This document shows, in pieces, positions 34,674-43,828 of a DNA stretch of 64,000 bases. The stretch is taken from assembly GCF_014212175.1 (NCBI RefSeq), contig NZ_JACJVR010000052.1:1-64000 (forward strand), in the 5' to 3' direction. Each line of letters begins with the position of its first letter. Within the stretch, counting starts at the first letter, position 1. A program made the position numbers and the translations under genes. A model generated the notes under the pieces. The model saw only the letters and a program-made list of their open reading frames with translations, had not been told where the DNA came from and did not search any database. Source of the DNA: Cohnella xylanilytica. Its GTDB lineage: Bacteria; Bacillota; Bacilli; Paenibacillales; Paenibacillaceae.

Positions 34674-35552
34674 TTAGCCCTCGTAGGGATAGCTCGGGTA
34701 TGAACCCAGTATGCGAACCTGGCAGCCGATCGCTTCGATCTCGGCGATGGCGGCAGGAAGCAGAACCGTATCCAGGGACATCTCGATATCGATAAAAAAG
34801 TAATAGTTGCCCAGCTTCTTCTTCGTCGGGCGCGATTCGATCCGGGACAGGTTGACGCGGCGCCAGGCGAAGGCCGACAGCACTTGATGCAGAGCCCCCG
34901 GATAGTCCTCCGGCAGCGTGATCAGAATGCTCGTCTTGTAATGCGACGCGCCCGGCTTGTCGAACGGCTTGTCGCCGACGAGCAGGAAGCGGGTATAGTT
35001 GTTGTCGTGGTCGGTGACGCCCTCTTGGAGCACGTCGAGGCCGTAGTCCGCGGCGGCGGTATGCGTTCCGATGGCCGCCCAGCCGAGCCCCGGATTCGCG
35101 TGTACGGTCCGGATCGCTTCGGCGGTGCTGCTTAGCGTCTCCAGCTCCGCGTGAGGCAGACGGGATCGCAGGAACTCGTAGCATTGCGCCATCGCCACCG
35201 GGTGGCTCAGCACCTTCGTAATCTTCGAGGGGTCCCAATCTCCGCCTTCGGCTCCCGTCAGCTCGGAGCGGCGCCCGACCAGGTTCTGGATGGCCGGGAA
35301 CACCCACTCGGCGCGGATCGGGAGATCGACTTCGTGCACGAGCCAGTCCATGTGCAGGCTGACGGAACCGTCGATCGTGTTCTCGATCGGCACGACGCTC
35401 CAGTCGGTATCGCCCCGGGCCGTCGACTTGAAGACGTCGGCGATCATCTTCTGGTACTTCAGTTCGACGGGCACGCCTTGGAAAAAGTAACGGGCCGCCT
35501 CGTCCGAGAACGTCCCCTTCGGCAGCACGGCCGCGGTCGGCAGCTTCGTCAT
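34674..35552 (-). CDS. pheA: Prephenate dehydratase
   Basis: PheA converts prephenate to phenylpyruvate for phenylalanine. The 292-residue protein has the catalytic domain (VVPIENTIDGSV, NNYTRFLLVG) and a C-terminal ACT domain (ALHQVLSAFAWRRVNLSRIE) for feedback by phenylalanine. The ATG overlaps the thrB stop by 4 nt. A PheB-type ACT protein heads the same operon. Confidence 0.96.
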   Translation of the reverse strand: MTKLPTAAVLPKGTFSDEAARYFFQGVPVELKYQKMIADVFKSTARGDTDWSVVPIENTIDGSVSLHMDWLVHEVDLPIRAEWVFPAIQNLVGRRSELTGAEGGDWDPSKITKVLSHPVAMAQCYEFLRSRLPHAELETLSSTAEAIRTVHANPGLGWAAIGTHTAAADYGLDVLQEGVTDHDNNYTRFLLVGDKPFDKPGASHYKTSILITLPEDYPGALHQVLSAFAWRRVNLSRIESRPTKKKLGNYYFFIDIEMSLDTVLLPAAIAEIEAIGCQVRILGSYPSYPYEG

Positions 35553-36589
35553 CGGACGGCCACCTCCGCTCCGTCATCCGGCAGAAGCCGTTCCGGGCCG
35601 AAGCCGAAGCCGGGGTCGCCTGCGTCGAGAACGATGGCTTCCGCTCCCTTCGCCCAAGGACGCAGCCATCTTGCCGATACCTGGATGCCTTCGGCCGCCA
35701 TGACTTCGGTCACGAAGCCGACCATCCGCTCCCGGTCGCTCTTCTCGCGGTCGGCCAGCAGCAGCAGCGTCGGCCCCGCTCCGGACAGGACGGCGCCGAG
35801 CGAACCGTGGTCGGCCGCTTCGCGCAGAATCTTCTCCATGCCGGGGACGAGAGCCGCCCGGTACGGCTGGTGAAGCCTGTCCCGCATCGCGTGGCGCAGC
35901 AGGCCGAGATTGCCCGTCGCCAGCGCCGCCGTGAGCAGCGAGCTGTGGCTCACGTTGAACACCGCGTCCTGCATGGAGACGCTCTCCGGCAGCACGTTGC
36001 GGGCCTTCTTCGTCGACAGCTCGAACTCCGGAATGACGACGAGCGCCTCCAGCGCGGCTGGAGGGTCCAGCCGGACCGCCTCCGCGCGGGTTCCGTCCCA
36101 GGCGGCAGCCACGATGCCGCCGAACAGAGAGGCCCCGACGTTGTCGGGATGGTTCTCGATCTCGCTCGCCATCCGGAACAGCTCGTCGTCGCCCAGCGGC
36201 TCGCCGATCAGCTTGTTGGCGGCGACGAGCGCTCCCACGATCGCCGAGGCGCTGCTCCCGAGTCCGCGTGTCAGCGGGATGTCGCTGCGGATGCCGATGT
36301 GCAGCTCCGGCAGCTCGACGCCGGCGCGGCGGAACACCTTCTGGGCGACCTCGTAGACGAGGTTCGTGCGGTCCGTCGGAAGGCCGTCCAGCCCGTCTCC
36401 CAGAAGAGCGACCGTCGTTCCCTCTTCCGGCGTCGATGGCCGAAGATCGACCCAAGAGAATAAAGATAAGGCCATGCCGAGCGTGTCGAAGCCCGGTCCC
36501 AGGTTGGCCGTGCTGGCCGGCACCCGGACGACGGCGCGGCCGCGCGGGGCGCCCGCCGTCTTGATCGCGATGCTGCTGTTCAAGTCCAT
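35549..36589 (-). CDS. thrB: Homoserine kinase
   Basis: ThrB phosphorylates homoserine. The 346-residue GHMP kinase shows RVPASTANLGPGFDTLGMAL at the N-terminus and the ATP loop PLTRGLGSSASAIVGA. It starts 15 nt after hom with AAGGAAGG upstream. No threonine synthase gene is in the window. Confidence 0.96.
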   Translation of the reverse strand: MDLNSSIAIKTAGAPRGRAVVRVPASTANLGPGFDTLGMALSLFSWVDLRPSTPEEGTTVALLGDGLDGLPTDRTNLVYEVAQKVFRRAGVELPELHIGIRSDIPLTRGLGSSASAIVGALVAANKLIGEPLGDDELFRMASEIENHPDNVGASLFGGIVAAAWDGTRAEAVRLDPPAALEALVVIPEFELSTKKARNVLPESVSMQDAVFNVSHSSLLTAALATGNLGLLRHAMRDRLHQPYRAALVPGMEKILREAADHGSLGAVLSGAGPTLLLLADREKSDRERMVGFVTEVMAAEGIQVSARWLRPWAKGAEAIVLDAGDPGFGFGPERLLPDDGAEVAVR

Positions 36590-36604
36590 GATCCTGTTCC
36601 TTCC

Positions 36605-37891
36605 TTAGCCTTCCACCCGGTAGACGCTCTTGATCGTGCGGATCGCCGGCAGTTCCGCGAATTCCTTCAGCACTTGGTTCAAGGAGGCCTTGTTCGCGTT
36701 GTGGGTCGTAATGATCAGCTCGGCCCCGTGCTGGTCCGGCGCGGCCGGCTGCATGACCGATTCGATGCTGAGCTCGTAGCGGGAGAACACCTGAGCGATC
36801 TGGGCGAGCACGCCCGCGCGGTCTTCCACGTGCAGAAGAAGGAAGTACTTCGACGCGATCTGCTCGTCCGTCTTCAGCTTCTTCTCCTTGTAAGCGAGAG
36901 CCGCCTGGCGGCCGTTGACGCCCAGCTTCGAGTTCTTGACGACGGCGACGAGGTCGGCGACGACCGAAGTGGCGGTCGGCATCTCGCCGGCGCCCGGCCC
37001 GTAGAACATCGTCTCCCCGACCGCTTCGCCGTAGACGTACACCGCGTTGAACACGCCGCCGACCGAAGCGATCGGGTGGCTCTTCTTCACCATCGTCGGC
37101 TGCACGCTGACGCTGATGCAATCGTCCTGCCGCTCGGCGATGCCGAGCAGCTTCACTTCGTAGCCCAAGCGCTGCGCGTAGCGGATATCCTCCTGGGTGA
37201 CGGAGCTGATGCCCTTGACGTCGACGTCCTCGAGCGCCACGTTGGCGCGGAAGCCGAGCGTCGACAGGATCGTCATTTTGCGGGCCGCGTCGAGCCCCTC
37301 CACGTCCGAGGTCGGGTCGGCTTCGGCGTAGCCGAGAGCTTGCGCTTCCTTCAGCACATCCGCGTACGCGGCGCCTTCCTGGCTCATCTTCGTCAGGATG
37401 TAGTTCGTCGTGCCGTTCACGATGCCCATGATCTTCGTGATCCGGTCGGAGGAGAAGCCCTCGATCAGCGTGCGAATGATCGGAATGCCGCCGGCGACGC
37501 TCGCTTCGTACAGGACGTCGCAGCCCTTCTCGCTCGCCTTGGCGAGAATCTCCTGGCCGTGCAGCGCCATCAGGTCCTTGTTGGCGGTGACGACGTGCTT
37601 GCCCCGCTCCAGCGCCTCCAGAATGTATTCCTTCGTGTTCGCGATGCCGCCCATCACTTCGACGACGATGTCGATCTCCGGATCGCGGACGATCTCCCAC
37701 GGGTCTTCCGTCAGCTTGGCCGGATCGACGTCGATGCTGCGCGCCTTGGCGCGATCCTTGACCAGGATCTTGGAGATGGAGATCGGCGAGCCGACCTGGC
37801 TCTGCAGATCCTCTTGATGGCCTTCGACGATACGGACGACGCCCGTCCCGACGGTGCCGAGGCCGAACAATCCTACTTTGACTGGCTTCAT
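36605..37891 (-). CDS. hom: Homoserine dehydrogenase
   Basis: Hom reduces aspartate semialdehyde to homoserine. The 428-residue protein has the NAD(P)-binding start VGLFGLGTVGTGVV, the catalytic block with GYAEADPTSDVEGLDAARKM, and a C-terminal ACT domain (about 350-428) for threonine feedback. AGGAGG precedes the ATG. Confidence 0.97.
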   Translation of the reverse strand: MKPVKVGLFGLGTVGTGVVRIVEGHQEDLQSQVGSPISISKILVKDRAKARSIDVDPAKLTEDPWEIVRDPEIDIVVEVMGGIANTKEYILEALERGKHVVTANKDLMALHGQEILAKASEKGCDVLYEASVAGGIPIIRTLIEGFSSDRITKIMGIVNGTTNYILTKMSQEGAAYADVLKEAQALGYAEADPTSDVEGLDAARKMTILSTLGFRANVALEDVDVKGISSVTQEDIRYAQRLGYEVKLLGIAERQDDCISVSVQPTMVKKSHPIASVGGVFNAVYVYGEAVGETMFYGPGAGEMPTATSVVADLVAVVKNSKLGVNGRQAALAYKEKKLKTDEQIASKYFLLLHVEDRAGVLAQIAQVFSRYELSIESVMQPAAPDQHGAELIITTHNANKASLNQVLKEFAELPAIRTIKSVYRVEG

Positions 37892-37910
37892 GCTGGTCCT
37901 ATCCTCCTCG

Positions 37911-38348
37911 TTAGCTGCGGCCGACGACGATTGCTCTCTTGACGCCTTCCAGCGATCGCAATTGCTCTACCAATTCATTCAAGGGGCCGGAATACCCCGA
38001 CGTATCCAAGGTGACGACGACGTTGGCCATCCCCTGCAGCGGAATCGACTGGGAGATGGTCAGCACGTTGCCTTGGCTGCGCGCCAGCATCGACAGCACG
38101 GCCGACAGGACGCCGGAGCGGTGCTCCAGATCCATCGACAGCGTCGCGATGCGCTCCCGGTTCGCTTGCTCCAGCAAATACACGCCGTCCTTGTACTTAT
38201 AGAAGGCGCTCCGGCTTAGGCCAACCCGCTCGGCCGCTTCGTGAACCGTCGCCGCCTCGCCGCGCCTTAACAGATCCTTCGCTTGTTCGGTCTTGAGGAT
38301 GCCATCCGGCAGCAGGTCCTCGCGGACGACGTAGTAGCGTTCCGCCAT
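37911..38348 (-). CDS. pheB: ACT domain-containing protein PheB
   Basis: The 145-residue protein (UPF0735 type) has an N-terminal helix-turn-helix-like part (VHEAAERVGLSRSAFYKYKD) and an ACT domain (HRSGVLSAVLSMLARSQGNV). The ATG at 38348 has GGGAGGACGG upstream; an upstream frame extension has no support. As first gene of the operon it may sense an amino acid and adjust the pathway, but the role of the family is not settled. Confidence 0.92.
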   Translation of the reverse strand: MAERYYVVREDLLPDGILKTEQAKDLLRRGEAATVHEAAERVGLSRSAFYKYKDGVYLLEQANRERIATLSMDLEHRSGVLSAVLSMLARSQGNVLTISQSIPLQGMANVVVTLDTSGYSGPLNELVEQLRSLEGVKRAIVVGRS

Positions 38349-38391
38349 CTTCCGTCCTCCCAGGAAAGACGAATGTTTACGTATAGTGGAC

Positions 38392-38420
38392 ATTATATCG
38401 GATCGAGCGGGCTGCGGCAA
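38392..38420 (-). promoter_or_regulatory. Promoter of the pheB-hom-thrB-pheA-ilvE operon
   Basis: TTGCCG (38415-38420), 17 nt, TATAAT (38392-38397). The -10 is 44 nt upstream of the pheB start. Confidence 0.65.
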
Positions 38421-38649
38421 TAGGCCGATGGAGAAAAAATAGGGAAACGATCGGCCGCCGGCGAAGGCCGAACCGCTCTCGGTCTCCGCTTGCACGCCTC
38501 GAATGCTTTATTTGCGATTATTTCGACGATTTGATTGAAAAAAACGCACGCGTTAAACCGCTGCAATCAGACTCTGCATAGTCCGATCTAGGCGAGAATG
38601 CGGAACTAACCTGGAAAACCGAGTCTGTATGCGAATTGGACAATTGCAG
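38421..38649. other. Intergenic sequence with no recognised feature
   Basis: Between the pheB promoter and the obgE terminator I find no convincing gene, leader RNA or repeat. A short CGGCCGCCGGCG run and an AT-rich patch near 38500-38530 are the only notable composition changes. Confidence 0.5.
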
Positions 38650-38686
38650 AAAAAAACCAACCGTTCTCCCCATCCCCGGTTGGTTC
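38650..38686 (-). terminator. Terminator after obgE
   Basis: GAACCAACCG and CGGTTGGTT form the stem and seven T follow on the minus strand. Confidence 0.85.
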
Positions 38687-38701
38687 TTTGTGCTTCTCTA
38701 T

Positions 38702-40039
38702 TTAACGATCCTCGAACAAATAATCGTCCTTGCCGCCCTCGAAGAACTCGAACTCGAAGTCCCCGATGCGGATCGTGTCCCCGTCCCGGGCGCCGCGCTT
38801 GCGCAGCTCCGCGTCGACGCCGATGTTGCGCAGAATGCGGCCGAAGCGCAGGACGGCCTCGTAGGAAGCGAACTGCGTCCGCTTCAGCAGCTTCTCGATC
38901 GATTCGCTCTCGACCACGTACACTTCGTTGTCGCGCGTAATCCGGAACTCGTGGTCGGACGGACGCTCTTCCATCCGATAGACGATGCCTTCGTCCTCGT
39001 CCGCCGTCGCTTCTTCGGCGACCTCCGACGGATCGGGCAGCGAGTCGAGCAGATCCGCCACCTTGTACAGCAGCTCGGGCACGCCTTGCCTCGTCAGCGA
39101 AGAGATCGGCACGATCTCGATACCCGGCCGAACCGCGTCGACCTTCTCGCGGAACGCGGCGAGCTGCTCTTCCGATTCCGGCATGTCCATCTTGTTCGCC
39201 GCGACGATCTGAGGACGCTCCGCGAGCTTCGCGTTGTACAGCTTCAGCTCCTCGTTGATCTTCTCCCAGTCGTCGAACGGATCGCGTCCCTCCATGCCGG
39301 ACATGTCGACGACGTGCACGATGACCCGGGTTCTCTCCACGTGCCGCAGGAACTCGTGTCCAAGACCTACGCCGGCATGAGCGCCCTCGATCAAGCCGGG
39401 CAGGTCCGCCATGACGAAGCTGCTCTCGTCGCTCACCTGCACGACGCCCAGGTTCGGCGTCAGGGTCGTGAAGTGATACGCGCCGATCTTCGGCTGGGCG
39501 CCGGACACGACCGACAGCAGCGTCGACTTGCCGACGCTTGGGAATCCGACGAGGCCGACGTCGGCCATGACCTTCAGCTCCAGCGTCACCCATCGCTCCT
39601 GGCCCTCTTCGCCGTTCTCGGCGATGGCCGGCGCCGTGTTGGCCGGCGTCTTGAAGCGGGTGTTGCCCCGTCCGCCGCGCCCGCCCTTGGCGATGACGAC
39701 CTCCTGGCCGTGACGCGTCAAGTCGGCGAGCATCTCCCCGGTATCGTCGTCGTACACGATCGTCCCCGGCGGAACGCGCACGATCAAATCCTCCGCGTTG
39801 GCGCCGTGCTGGGTCTTGTTCTTCCCTTTGACGCCCTTCGGCGCCTTGAAGTGCTTCTGATAGCGGAAGTCCATCAGCGTGCGCAGGCCTTCGTCGACGC
39901 GGAACACGACGTCGCCGCCCTTGCCCCCGTCGCCGCCGGCGGGGCCGCCTTCCGGGACGTACAGCTCGCGCCGGAACGCCACCAGCCCGTCCCCTCCGTC
40001 GCCGCCCTTCACGTATATCTTCGCTTTGTCCACAAACAT
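38702..40039 (-). CDS. obgE: GTPase ObgE/CgtA
   Basis: Obg is a ribosome-associated GTPase needed for 50S assembly and, in Bacillus, for entry into sporulation. The 445-residue protein has the Gly-rich Obg fold ([31 protein letters not shown]), the G domain with [21 protein letters not shown] and NKMD, and a C-terminal OCT domain (about 340-428). It follows spo0B, the order in Bacillus. Confidence 0.97.
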   Translation of the reverse strand: MFVDKAKIYVKGGDGGDGLVAFRRELYVPEGGPAGGDGGKGGDVVFRVDEGLRTLMDFRYQKHFKAPKGVKGKNKTQHGANAEDLIVRVPPGTIVYDDDTGEMLADLTRHGQEVVIAKGGRGGRGNTRFKTPANTAPAIAENGEEGQERWVTLELKVMADVGLVGFPSVGKSTLLSVVSGAQPKIGAYHFTTLTPNLGVVQVSDESSFVMADLPGLIEGAHAGVGLGHEFLRHVERTRVIVHVVDMSGMEGRDPFDDWEKINEELKLYNAKLAERPQIVAANKMDMPESEEQLAAFREKVDAVRPGIEIVPISSLTRQGVPELLYKVADLLDSLPDPSEVAEEATADEDEGIVYRMEERPSDHEFRITRDNEVYVVESESIEKLLKRTQFASYEAVLRFGRILRNIGVDAELRKRGARDGDTIRIGDFEFEFFEGGKDDYLFEDR

Positions 40040-40063
40040 GATGAGTTCACTCCGTTTAGCAAG

Positions 40064-40834
40064 TTATACGGCTCTCTCTTCGAGCGGGAAGGCGACGACG
40101 ATCGTCCTTCCGGCAGCGGTCGCCGTCTCCGGATCGCTCCGATTCTCTTCCGTCAACCGTCCGAAGCCGTCCAGCACTCTCTCCAGCTCGGCGACCAGGC
40201 TGTCCTCGCCGGCGAGCCTGCCCTCGAAGGTCATGACCAGCCGAGCCTGCCGTTCTTCCGAGCGGAAGCGAAGCCGGAGCACGTTCTCTTCCTCGGAAGA
40301 CGCCGCGGCCCGGAACCGCATGACGTTCACAAGGCCGATGACGGCCGACGTGAGCCGTTCGCCGTCCAGTCCGCGGTCCTTGACCCCGAACCCTTCCTCG
40401 ACGTCGACTTCGAGACGCATCGTGTCGCAGACGGTGCGGAACGACAGGAAGAACGCCGCCAGCTTGGGCACTCCCAGATGGGAGATCCGGCTGTCCTGCT
40501 CCATCCTTCTTCTTATTCTGTCCACGACGGCGACCGCTTTATCGGGCTTGCCCAACCTTAAATAACCGTACAGGATTTGCAGCTCGTTCATCCAGTCGTG
40601 GCGATGATGGCTGAGCGTCTCGATCGCGGAATTCTGCATCAGCTCCAGCATTCTCGCGTGCCTCCGCCTCTCGGACCGGCGGTCCGAAGCGACGAACGCC
40701 GCCGCGGCTCCGATCGTCCAGACGACGAACAGAACGGCCGGCCACCCTTGGCCCTGCCAGACGAACATCGCCGCCGCCGGAATCAGCAGCGAGACGGCGG
40801 CCACGACGGCCCATACAATCGACTTCCTCGACAT
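40064..40834 (-). CDS. spo0B: Spo0B-like sporulation phosphotransferase
   Basis: Spo0B passes phosphate from Spo0F to Spo0A in the sporulation phosphorelay. The 256-residue protein has two N-terminal transmembrane segments (about 5-25 and 31-50), which Bacillus Spo0B lacks, then the dimerisation helix with the phospho-acceptor H79 in SHHRHDWMNELQILYGYLRL, and a degenerate ATPase-like C-terminal domain. Its place between rpmA and obgE supports the call. Confidence 0.9.
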   Translation of the reverse strand: MSRKSIVWAVVAAVSLLIPAAAMFVWQGQGWPAVLFVVWTIGAAAAFVASDRRSERRRHARMLELMQNSAIETLSHHRHDWMNELQILYGYLRLGKPDKAVAVVDRIRRRMEQDSRISHLGVPKLAAFFLSFRTVCDTMRLEVDVEEGFGVKDRGLDGERLTSAVIGLVNVMRFRAAASSEEENVLRLRFRSEERQARLVMTFEGRLAGEDSLVAELERVLDGFGRLTEENRSDPETATAAGRTIVVAFPLEERAV

Positions 40835-40946
40835 GATCGCGACTTCCCCGTTTCGTTAATGGTCGGACGGTTGGCGGACGGCGAGCCGGCCGGCGGCCTT
40901 CGCGGCCGTCTTGCCATGCTCGCCCGAACGACGCCCCGCAACGGCC

Positions 40947-40981
40947 GAGAACCCCGGCCTCACATGGCGGCCGGGGTTCTC
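40947..40981 (-). terminator. Long perfect hairpin after rpmA
   Basis: GAGAACCCCGGCC and its exact complement form a 13-bp stem with a 9-nt loop. No T run follows, so it may be a weak terminator or an RNA-stability element that separates ribosomal from downstream genes. Confidence 0.5.
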
Positions 40982-40994
40982 TGGTGTGTCGGTA

Positions 40995-41306
40995 TTAGCC
41001 TTCAAGAGCGGCAGCTACAGGAGCTTGCTCGACCGGATATACGCTCACTTTCTTGCGATCGCGTCCCCAGCGCTCGAACTTGACGACGCCGTCCACGAGA
41101 GCGAACAGCGTATCGTCCTTGCCGATGCCTACGCCCGCGCCCGGATGGATCTTCGTGCCGCGTTGGCGCACGAGAATCGTGCCGCCGCGAACGGCTTGAC
41201 CGTCGGCGCGCTTCGCGCCGAGGCGCTTCGAACGGCTGTCGCGTCCGTTCTTCGTGGAGCCTACGCCCTTCTTCGAAGCGAACAACTGAAGATTCAGCTT
41301 CAACAT
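40995..41306 (-). CDS. rpmA: Ribosomal protein bL27
   Basis: bL27 is part of the 50S peptidyl-transferase region. The 103-residue precursor begins [14 protein letters not shown]. The first nine residues are the Firmicute leader that Prp removes after F9. [19 protein letters not shown] and [10 protein letters not shown] are typical bL27. The ATG at 41306 has AAGGAGG upstream. Prp is the adjacent gene. Confidence 0.98.
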   Translation of the reverse strand: MLKLNLQLFASKKGVGSTKNGRDSRSKRLGAKRADGQAVRGGTILVRQRGTKIHPGAGVGIGKDDTLFALVDGVVKFERWGRDRKKVSVYPVEQAPVAAALEG

Positions 41307-41324
41307 GGATGTCAACCTCCTTCT

Positions 41325-41657
41325 TTACTTGGTGCCTTGCTTTATTCTCACGTACTTGCCGTATGTCTCTACGATGGATTCCAGCGCGACGACCATTCCT
41401 TCCAGCAGCAGCTGGACCTGGCCGTTCTTCGCCGCGTCTTCGCTCTCCGGAGCGCTCGCCGACAGCCAGCCCGACTGCATCTTCGCTTCGGGGACGAGTC
41501 CCGTCAGCTTCTCGATCGCATTGACGGTGCCGACCGTCACGGCCGACACGCCCGCGCAGACGATGTCCTTGCCGGGATCGGCGTACCGAGCGTGACCGGA
41601 GACGGAGAAGCTTCGAATCCGTCCGTCAGGACCGCGAACGATCGTAACCGTGACCAT
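41325..41657 (-). CDS. prp: Ribosomal-processing cysteine protease Prp
   Basis: Prp cleaves the bL27 leader, an essential step in Firmicutes whose bL27 has the extension. The 110-residue protein has the catalytic pair H22 (SGHARY) and C34 (DIVCAGVSAV) at the positions of the Staphylococcus enzyme. It sits between rplU and rpmA, as usual. AGAAGGAC precedes the ATG. Confidence 0.93.
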   Translation of the reverse strand: MVTVTIVRGPDGRIRSFSVSGHARYADPGKDIVCAGVSAVTVGTVNAIEKLTGLVPEAKMQSGWLSASAPESEDAAKNGQVQLLLEGMVVALESIVETYGKYVRIKQGTK

Positions 41658-41673
41658 CAGTGGCTCGTCCTTC

Positions 41674-41985
41674 TTAAGCCTTGATGCTCTCGATCGTCAC
41701 CTTCGTGTACGGTTGACGATGGCCTTGCTTCTTGCGCTCGTTCTTCTTCGGCTTATACTTGAAGACGATGATCTTCTCGCCTTTAACGTGCTTCTCGACT
41801 TTAGCCGTGACGGATGCGCCGGCTACGAGCGGAGCTCCGGTTACGAAGCCTTTGTCGCTGGAGACGGCCAGAACCTTGTCGAACGTCACGCTGTCGCCTT
41901 CGTTAGCGGAGAGCTTCTCCACGAAGAGGACGTCGCCCGCTTGGACTTTGTATTGCTTGCCGCCGGTCTCGATAATCGCGTACAT
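41674..41985 (-). CDS. rplU: Ribosomal protein bL21
   Basis: bL21 binds 23S rRNA. The 103-residue protein shows [20 protein letters not shown] and the C-terminal [29 protein letters not shown] precedes the ATG. It is first in the rplU-prp-rpmA unit. Confidence 0.98.
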   Translation of the reverse strand: MYAIIETGGKQYKVQAGDVLFVEKLSANEGDSVTFDKVLAVSSDKGFVTGAPLVAGASVTAKVEKHVKGEKIIVFKYKPKKNERKKQGHRQPYTKVTIESIKA

Positions 41986-41989
41986 GTGT

Positions 41990-42127
41990 GCACCTCCTCG
42001 TCTCTAAGACTCGCCTCGATGGGTGCCGGATGTCGCAGCGTTGAAGCAGCCAGGACAGCGCCGGTCTTCGATACCCGGTAAAGAGCGGTTGTAGCATGCA
42101 ATTCCCGAAGGAGCGCTTTGCACGCAC
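41990..42127 (-). ncRNA. Candidate L21 leader RNA of rplU
   Basis: About 140 nt of GC-rich, structured sequence separate the promoter from rplU. Firmicutes carry a conserved autoregulatory L21 leader here. I did not fold it, so the match rests on position and on several self-complementary stretches. Confidence 0.45.
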
Positions 42128-42133
42128 CCTAGA

Positions 42134-42162
42134 ATTCTATCATAAGGAATCCGCGATTACAA
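42134..42162 (-). promoter_or_regulatory. Promoter of rplU-prp-rpmA
   Basis: TTGTAA (42157-42162), 17 nt, TAGAAT (42134-42139) with an upstream TATGA. Confidence 0.6.
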
Positions 42163-42183
42163 CCTATATCTTCGAACGGCAAC

Positions 42184-42217
42184 AAAAATACCGGAAGCGA
42201 TCTGCATCGTTCCGGTA
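42184..42217 (-). terminator. Terminator after the YhcN-type lipoprotein gene
   Basis: TACCGGAA pairs with TTCCGGTA around an inner CGAT/ATCG stem, followed by TTTTTG. Confidence 0.85.
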
Positions 42218-42248
42218 AGCCTCCGCGAAGGTCGGGCGAAGGGCTGCA

Positions 42249-42280
42249 TGCGTTGGTTACGACATGCGTTGGTTACGACT
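42249..42280. repeat. 16-bp tandem duplication at the lipoprotein stop codon
   Basis: TGCGTTGGTTACGAC repeats head to tail with one extra base. The duplication places a second copy of the stop-codon region just downstream of the gene. Confidence 0.7.
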
Positions 42281-42782
42281 TGCGGAAGGGAGCCGCCGCC
42301 GTTCGGCCGATGTCGCGAATGAGAATCCCGACGTCCTGGGCGAAGTTGCGAACCGGATGCCCGTCGAGAGGCTTCAGGCTCTGCGCGTGGATCGACTGAA
42401 TCCGCGCATGAAGATTTTTATCGGCGGTCACATGGACCCGGTAGCCGGGCTTGAACGTCTGAACGCTATGACGCACGTCGTTCTCGACCTTCGCCCGATT
42501 CTCTCCGCCCTTCACGTCGATCCCGATAATCGCCTCCCGGCCGTGAACGAGAACCGTCGTCTTCCGGACTCCCTTGACGTTCGCCACGTGGCGGGAGATC
42601 ACGTCCGAGGTCTGCTTGTCGAAGGCGGAAGGGACGTTCTGGACGCGGGTCTTGGCGCCGGTTCGGTCGCCGAGCGGCTTCGCCTTGTATTGGTTGGTCT
42701 TCACGCCGTCCTGCTTGGCGCACCCGGTCCCCGCGACGACGAGCGAAGCGGCCAGCAGAGTTGCTCCGATCAGCTTGTGCAT
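42273..42782 (-). CDS. YhcN/YlaJ-family sporulation lipoprotein
   Basis: The 169-residue protein has a lipoprotein signal (MHKLIGATLLAASLVVAGTG before C21) and the YhcN/YlaJ domain, seen in HVANVKGVRKTTVLVHGREA and IGIDVKGG. Members are found in spores or the forespore membrane; their precise function is unknown. The ATG at 42782 is preferred because AGGAGGCG precedes it. Confidence 0.85.
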   Translation of the reverse strand: MHKLIGATLLAASLVVAGTGCAKQDGVKTNQYKAKPLGDRTGAKTRVQNVPSAFDKQTSDVISRHVANVKGVRKTTVLVHGREAIIGIDVKGGENRAKVENDVRHSVQTFKPGYRVHVTADKNLHARIQSIHAQSLKPLDGHPVRNFAQDVGILIRDIGRTAAAPFRKS

Positions 42783-42888
42783 TTTTATCGCCTCCTGACG
42801 CTTAAAATGCGCGGCGGAAGCGGTTTGCATGCGGCGGAATCCTCGTTCCCCATTTTTCCCCTATGAAGCGCCGCTGCCTATGTAGCCG

Positions 42889-42931
42889 AAAAAAAAAGGA
42901 AGTCGCGCCCCGCAATCGGGGCGCGACTTCC
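42889..42931 (-). terminator. Strong terminator after the sortase gene
   Basis: A perfect 14-bp stem (GGAAGTCGCGCCCC and its complement) with a 6-nt loop is followed by nine T. Confidence 0.92.
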
Positions 42932-42932
42932 A

Positions 42933-43749
42933 TCAAGTCATCAGGCGAGCGAACACGACGAGCCGTTCCTCGTGTTCCCGCCGGGCGCGGTTGAACTTGC
43001 CCGTGCACGTAATCAGACAGAGACGGGCTTCGTCGGCCGGACCGAATATCCGCTGGATCGGAGCTTCGGCCGTCTTGAACGACTCGACCGAGGTGATCTT
43101 GAACACGAGCGCCTTGCCCTTCGAATTCGTGACCACGATCGGGTCGCCCGGCTTGGCCTTCTTGAGCGGGTAGAAGACGGCGGGTCCCGTGTGGCTGTCC
43201 ACGTGGCCGGCGATTACCGCGTTGCCCTTCTGCCCGGGCTTGATTCCCGGCGACAAAATTCCGGTCACGTGCGGGGATTCGGGAACGTCCATGCGGCCGT
43301 TCTCGAGAACGCCGACCTGTTCGACGCGGGCGTCGATCCGAAGCGTCGGGATGACGACCCGGTCCGGCGTGAACGCCAGGCTCTCGAAGGACCGGCTTGG
43401 CGCCGGAGCCGCCGGCTTCTCCGCGGCGGCGCGAGGCGCCGGCCGAGGAAGCGGAGACGGGGGGGGAACCCCCTGGCGCGGGGAATGGCGATTCCCGCGC
43501 GGGAGAGCCCGGAGCGGAATTCCCGGGACCGAGACTCCCTGGAGCGGAATCATCCGGAACCGCGGAACGACCCGGAGCCGCGCCGATCCCGTGCGCTCTC
43601 GCTTCGGGCGGGCGCGCAGATCCCCCGTACGACTCGGCAGTCGGCGCCGGGGTCCGTTCAAGCTCCGAAGGCCCGGCGCCGCGATCCCCGCACCCCGTCG
43701 CGATCGCAATCGCCGCCATCCAAACGAAGAGAAGGGATGATGTCCTCAT
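42933..43749 (-). pseudogene. Class F-like sortase, interrupted by frameshift at a C8 tract
   Basis: The N-terminal half reads from ATG 43749 (MRTSSLLFVWMAAIAIATGC, a signal or lipobox) and stays sensible up to a run of eight C on the coding strand (43459-43466). The catalytic half lies one frame on and shows VVIPTLRIDARVEQVGV, AVIAGHVDSHTGPAVFYPL (His), LCLITCTGKFN (Cys) and EERLVV (Arg), a complete sortase triad. Seven C would join them. The other possible start, TTG 43709, gives an implausible Arg-rich leader. The gene may be phase-variable, decayed, or affected by a sequence error. It follows a small LPKTG protein gene. Confidence 0.7.
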
Positions 43750-43828
43750 AGTCCTCGTTCCTCATGCCGATGCCGTCGTCTCTAACGTCCAAGAAGAGGG
43801 TCGCCCCTCTTCCCGAATGCAGCAGCCT

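Noticed and set aside
35574-37700. Minus-strand open frame of 708 codons across hom and thrB
   Set aside because: It is out of frame with two well-conserved enzymes and gives an Arg/Gly-rich sequence with no domain.
42802-43749. Whole 315-codon frame as an independent protein
   Set aside because: Only its first part makes sense (signal peptide and linker); after the C8 tract it becomes Arg-rich, while the sortase domain continues in the next frame.
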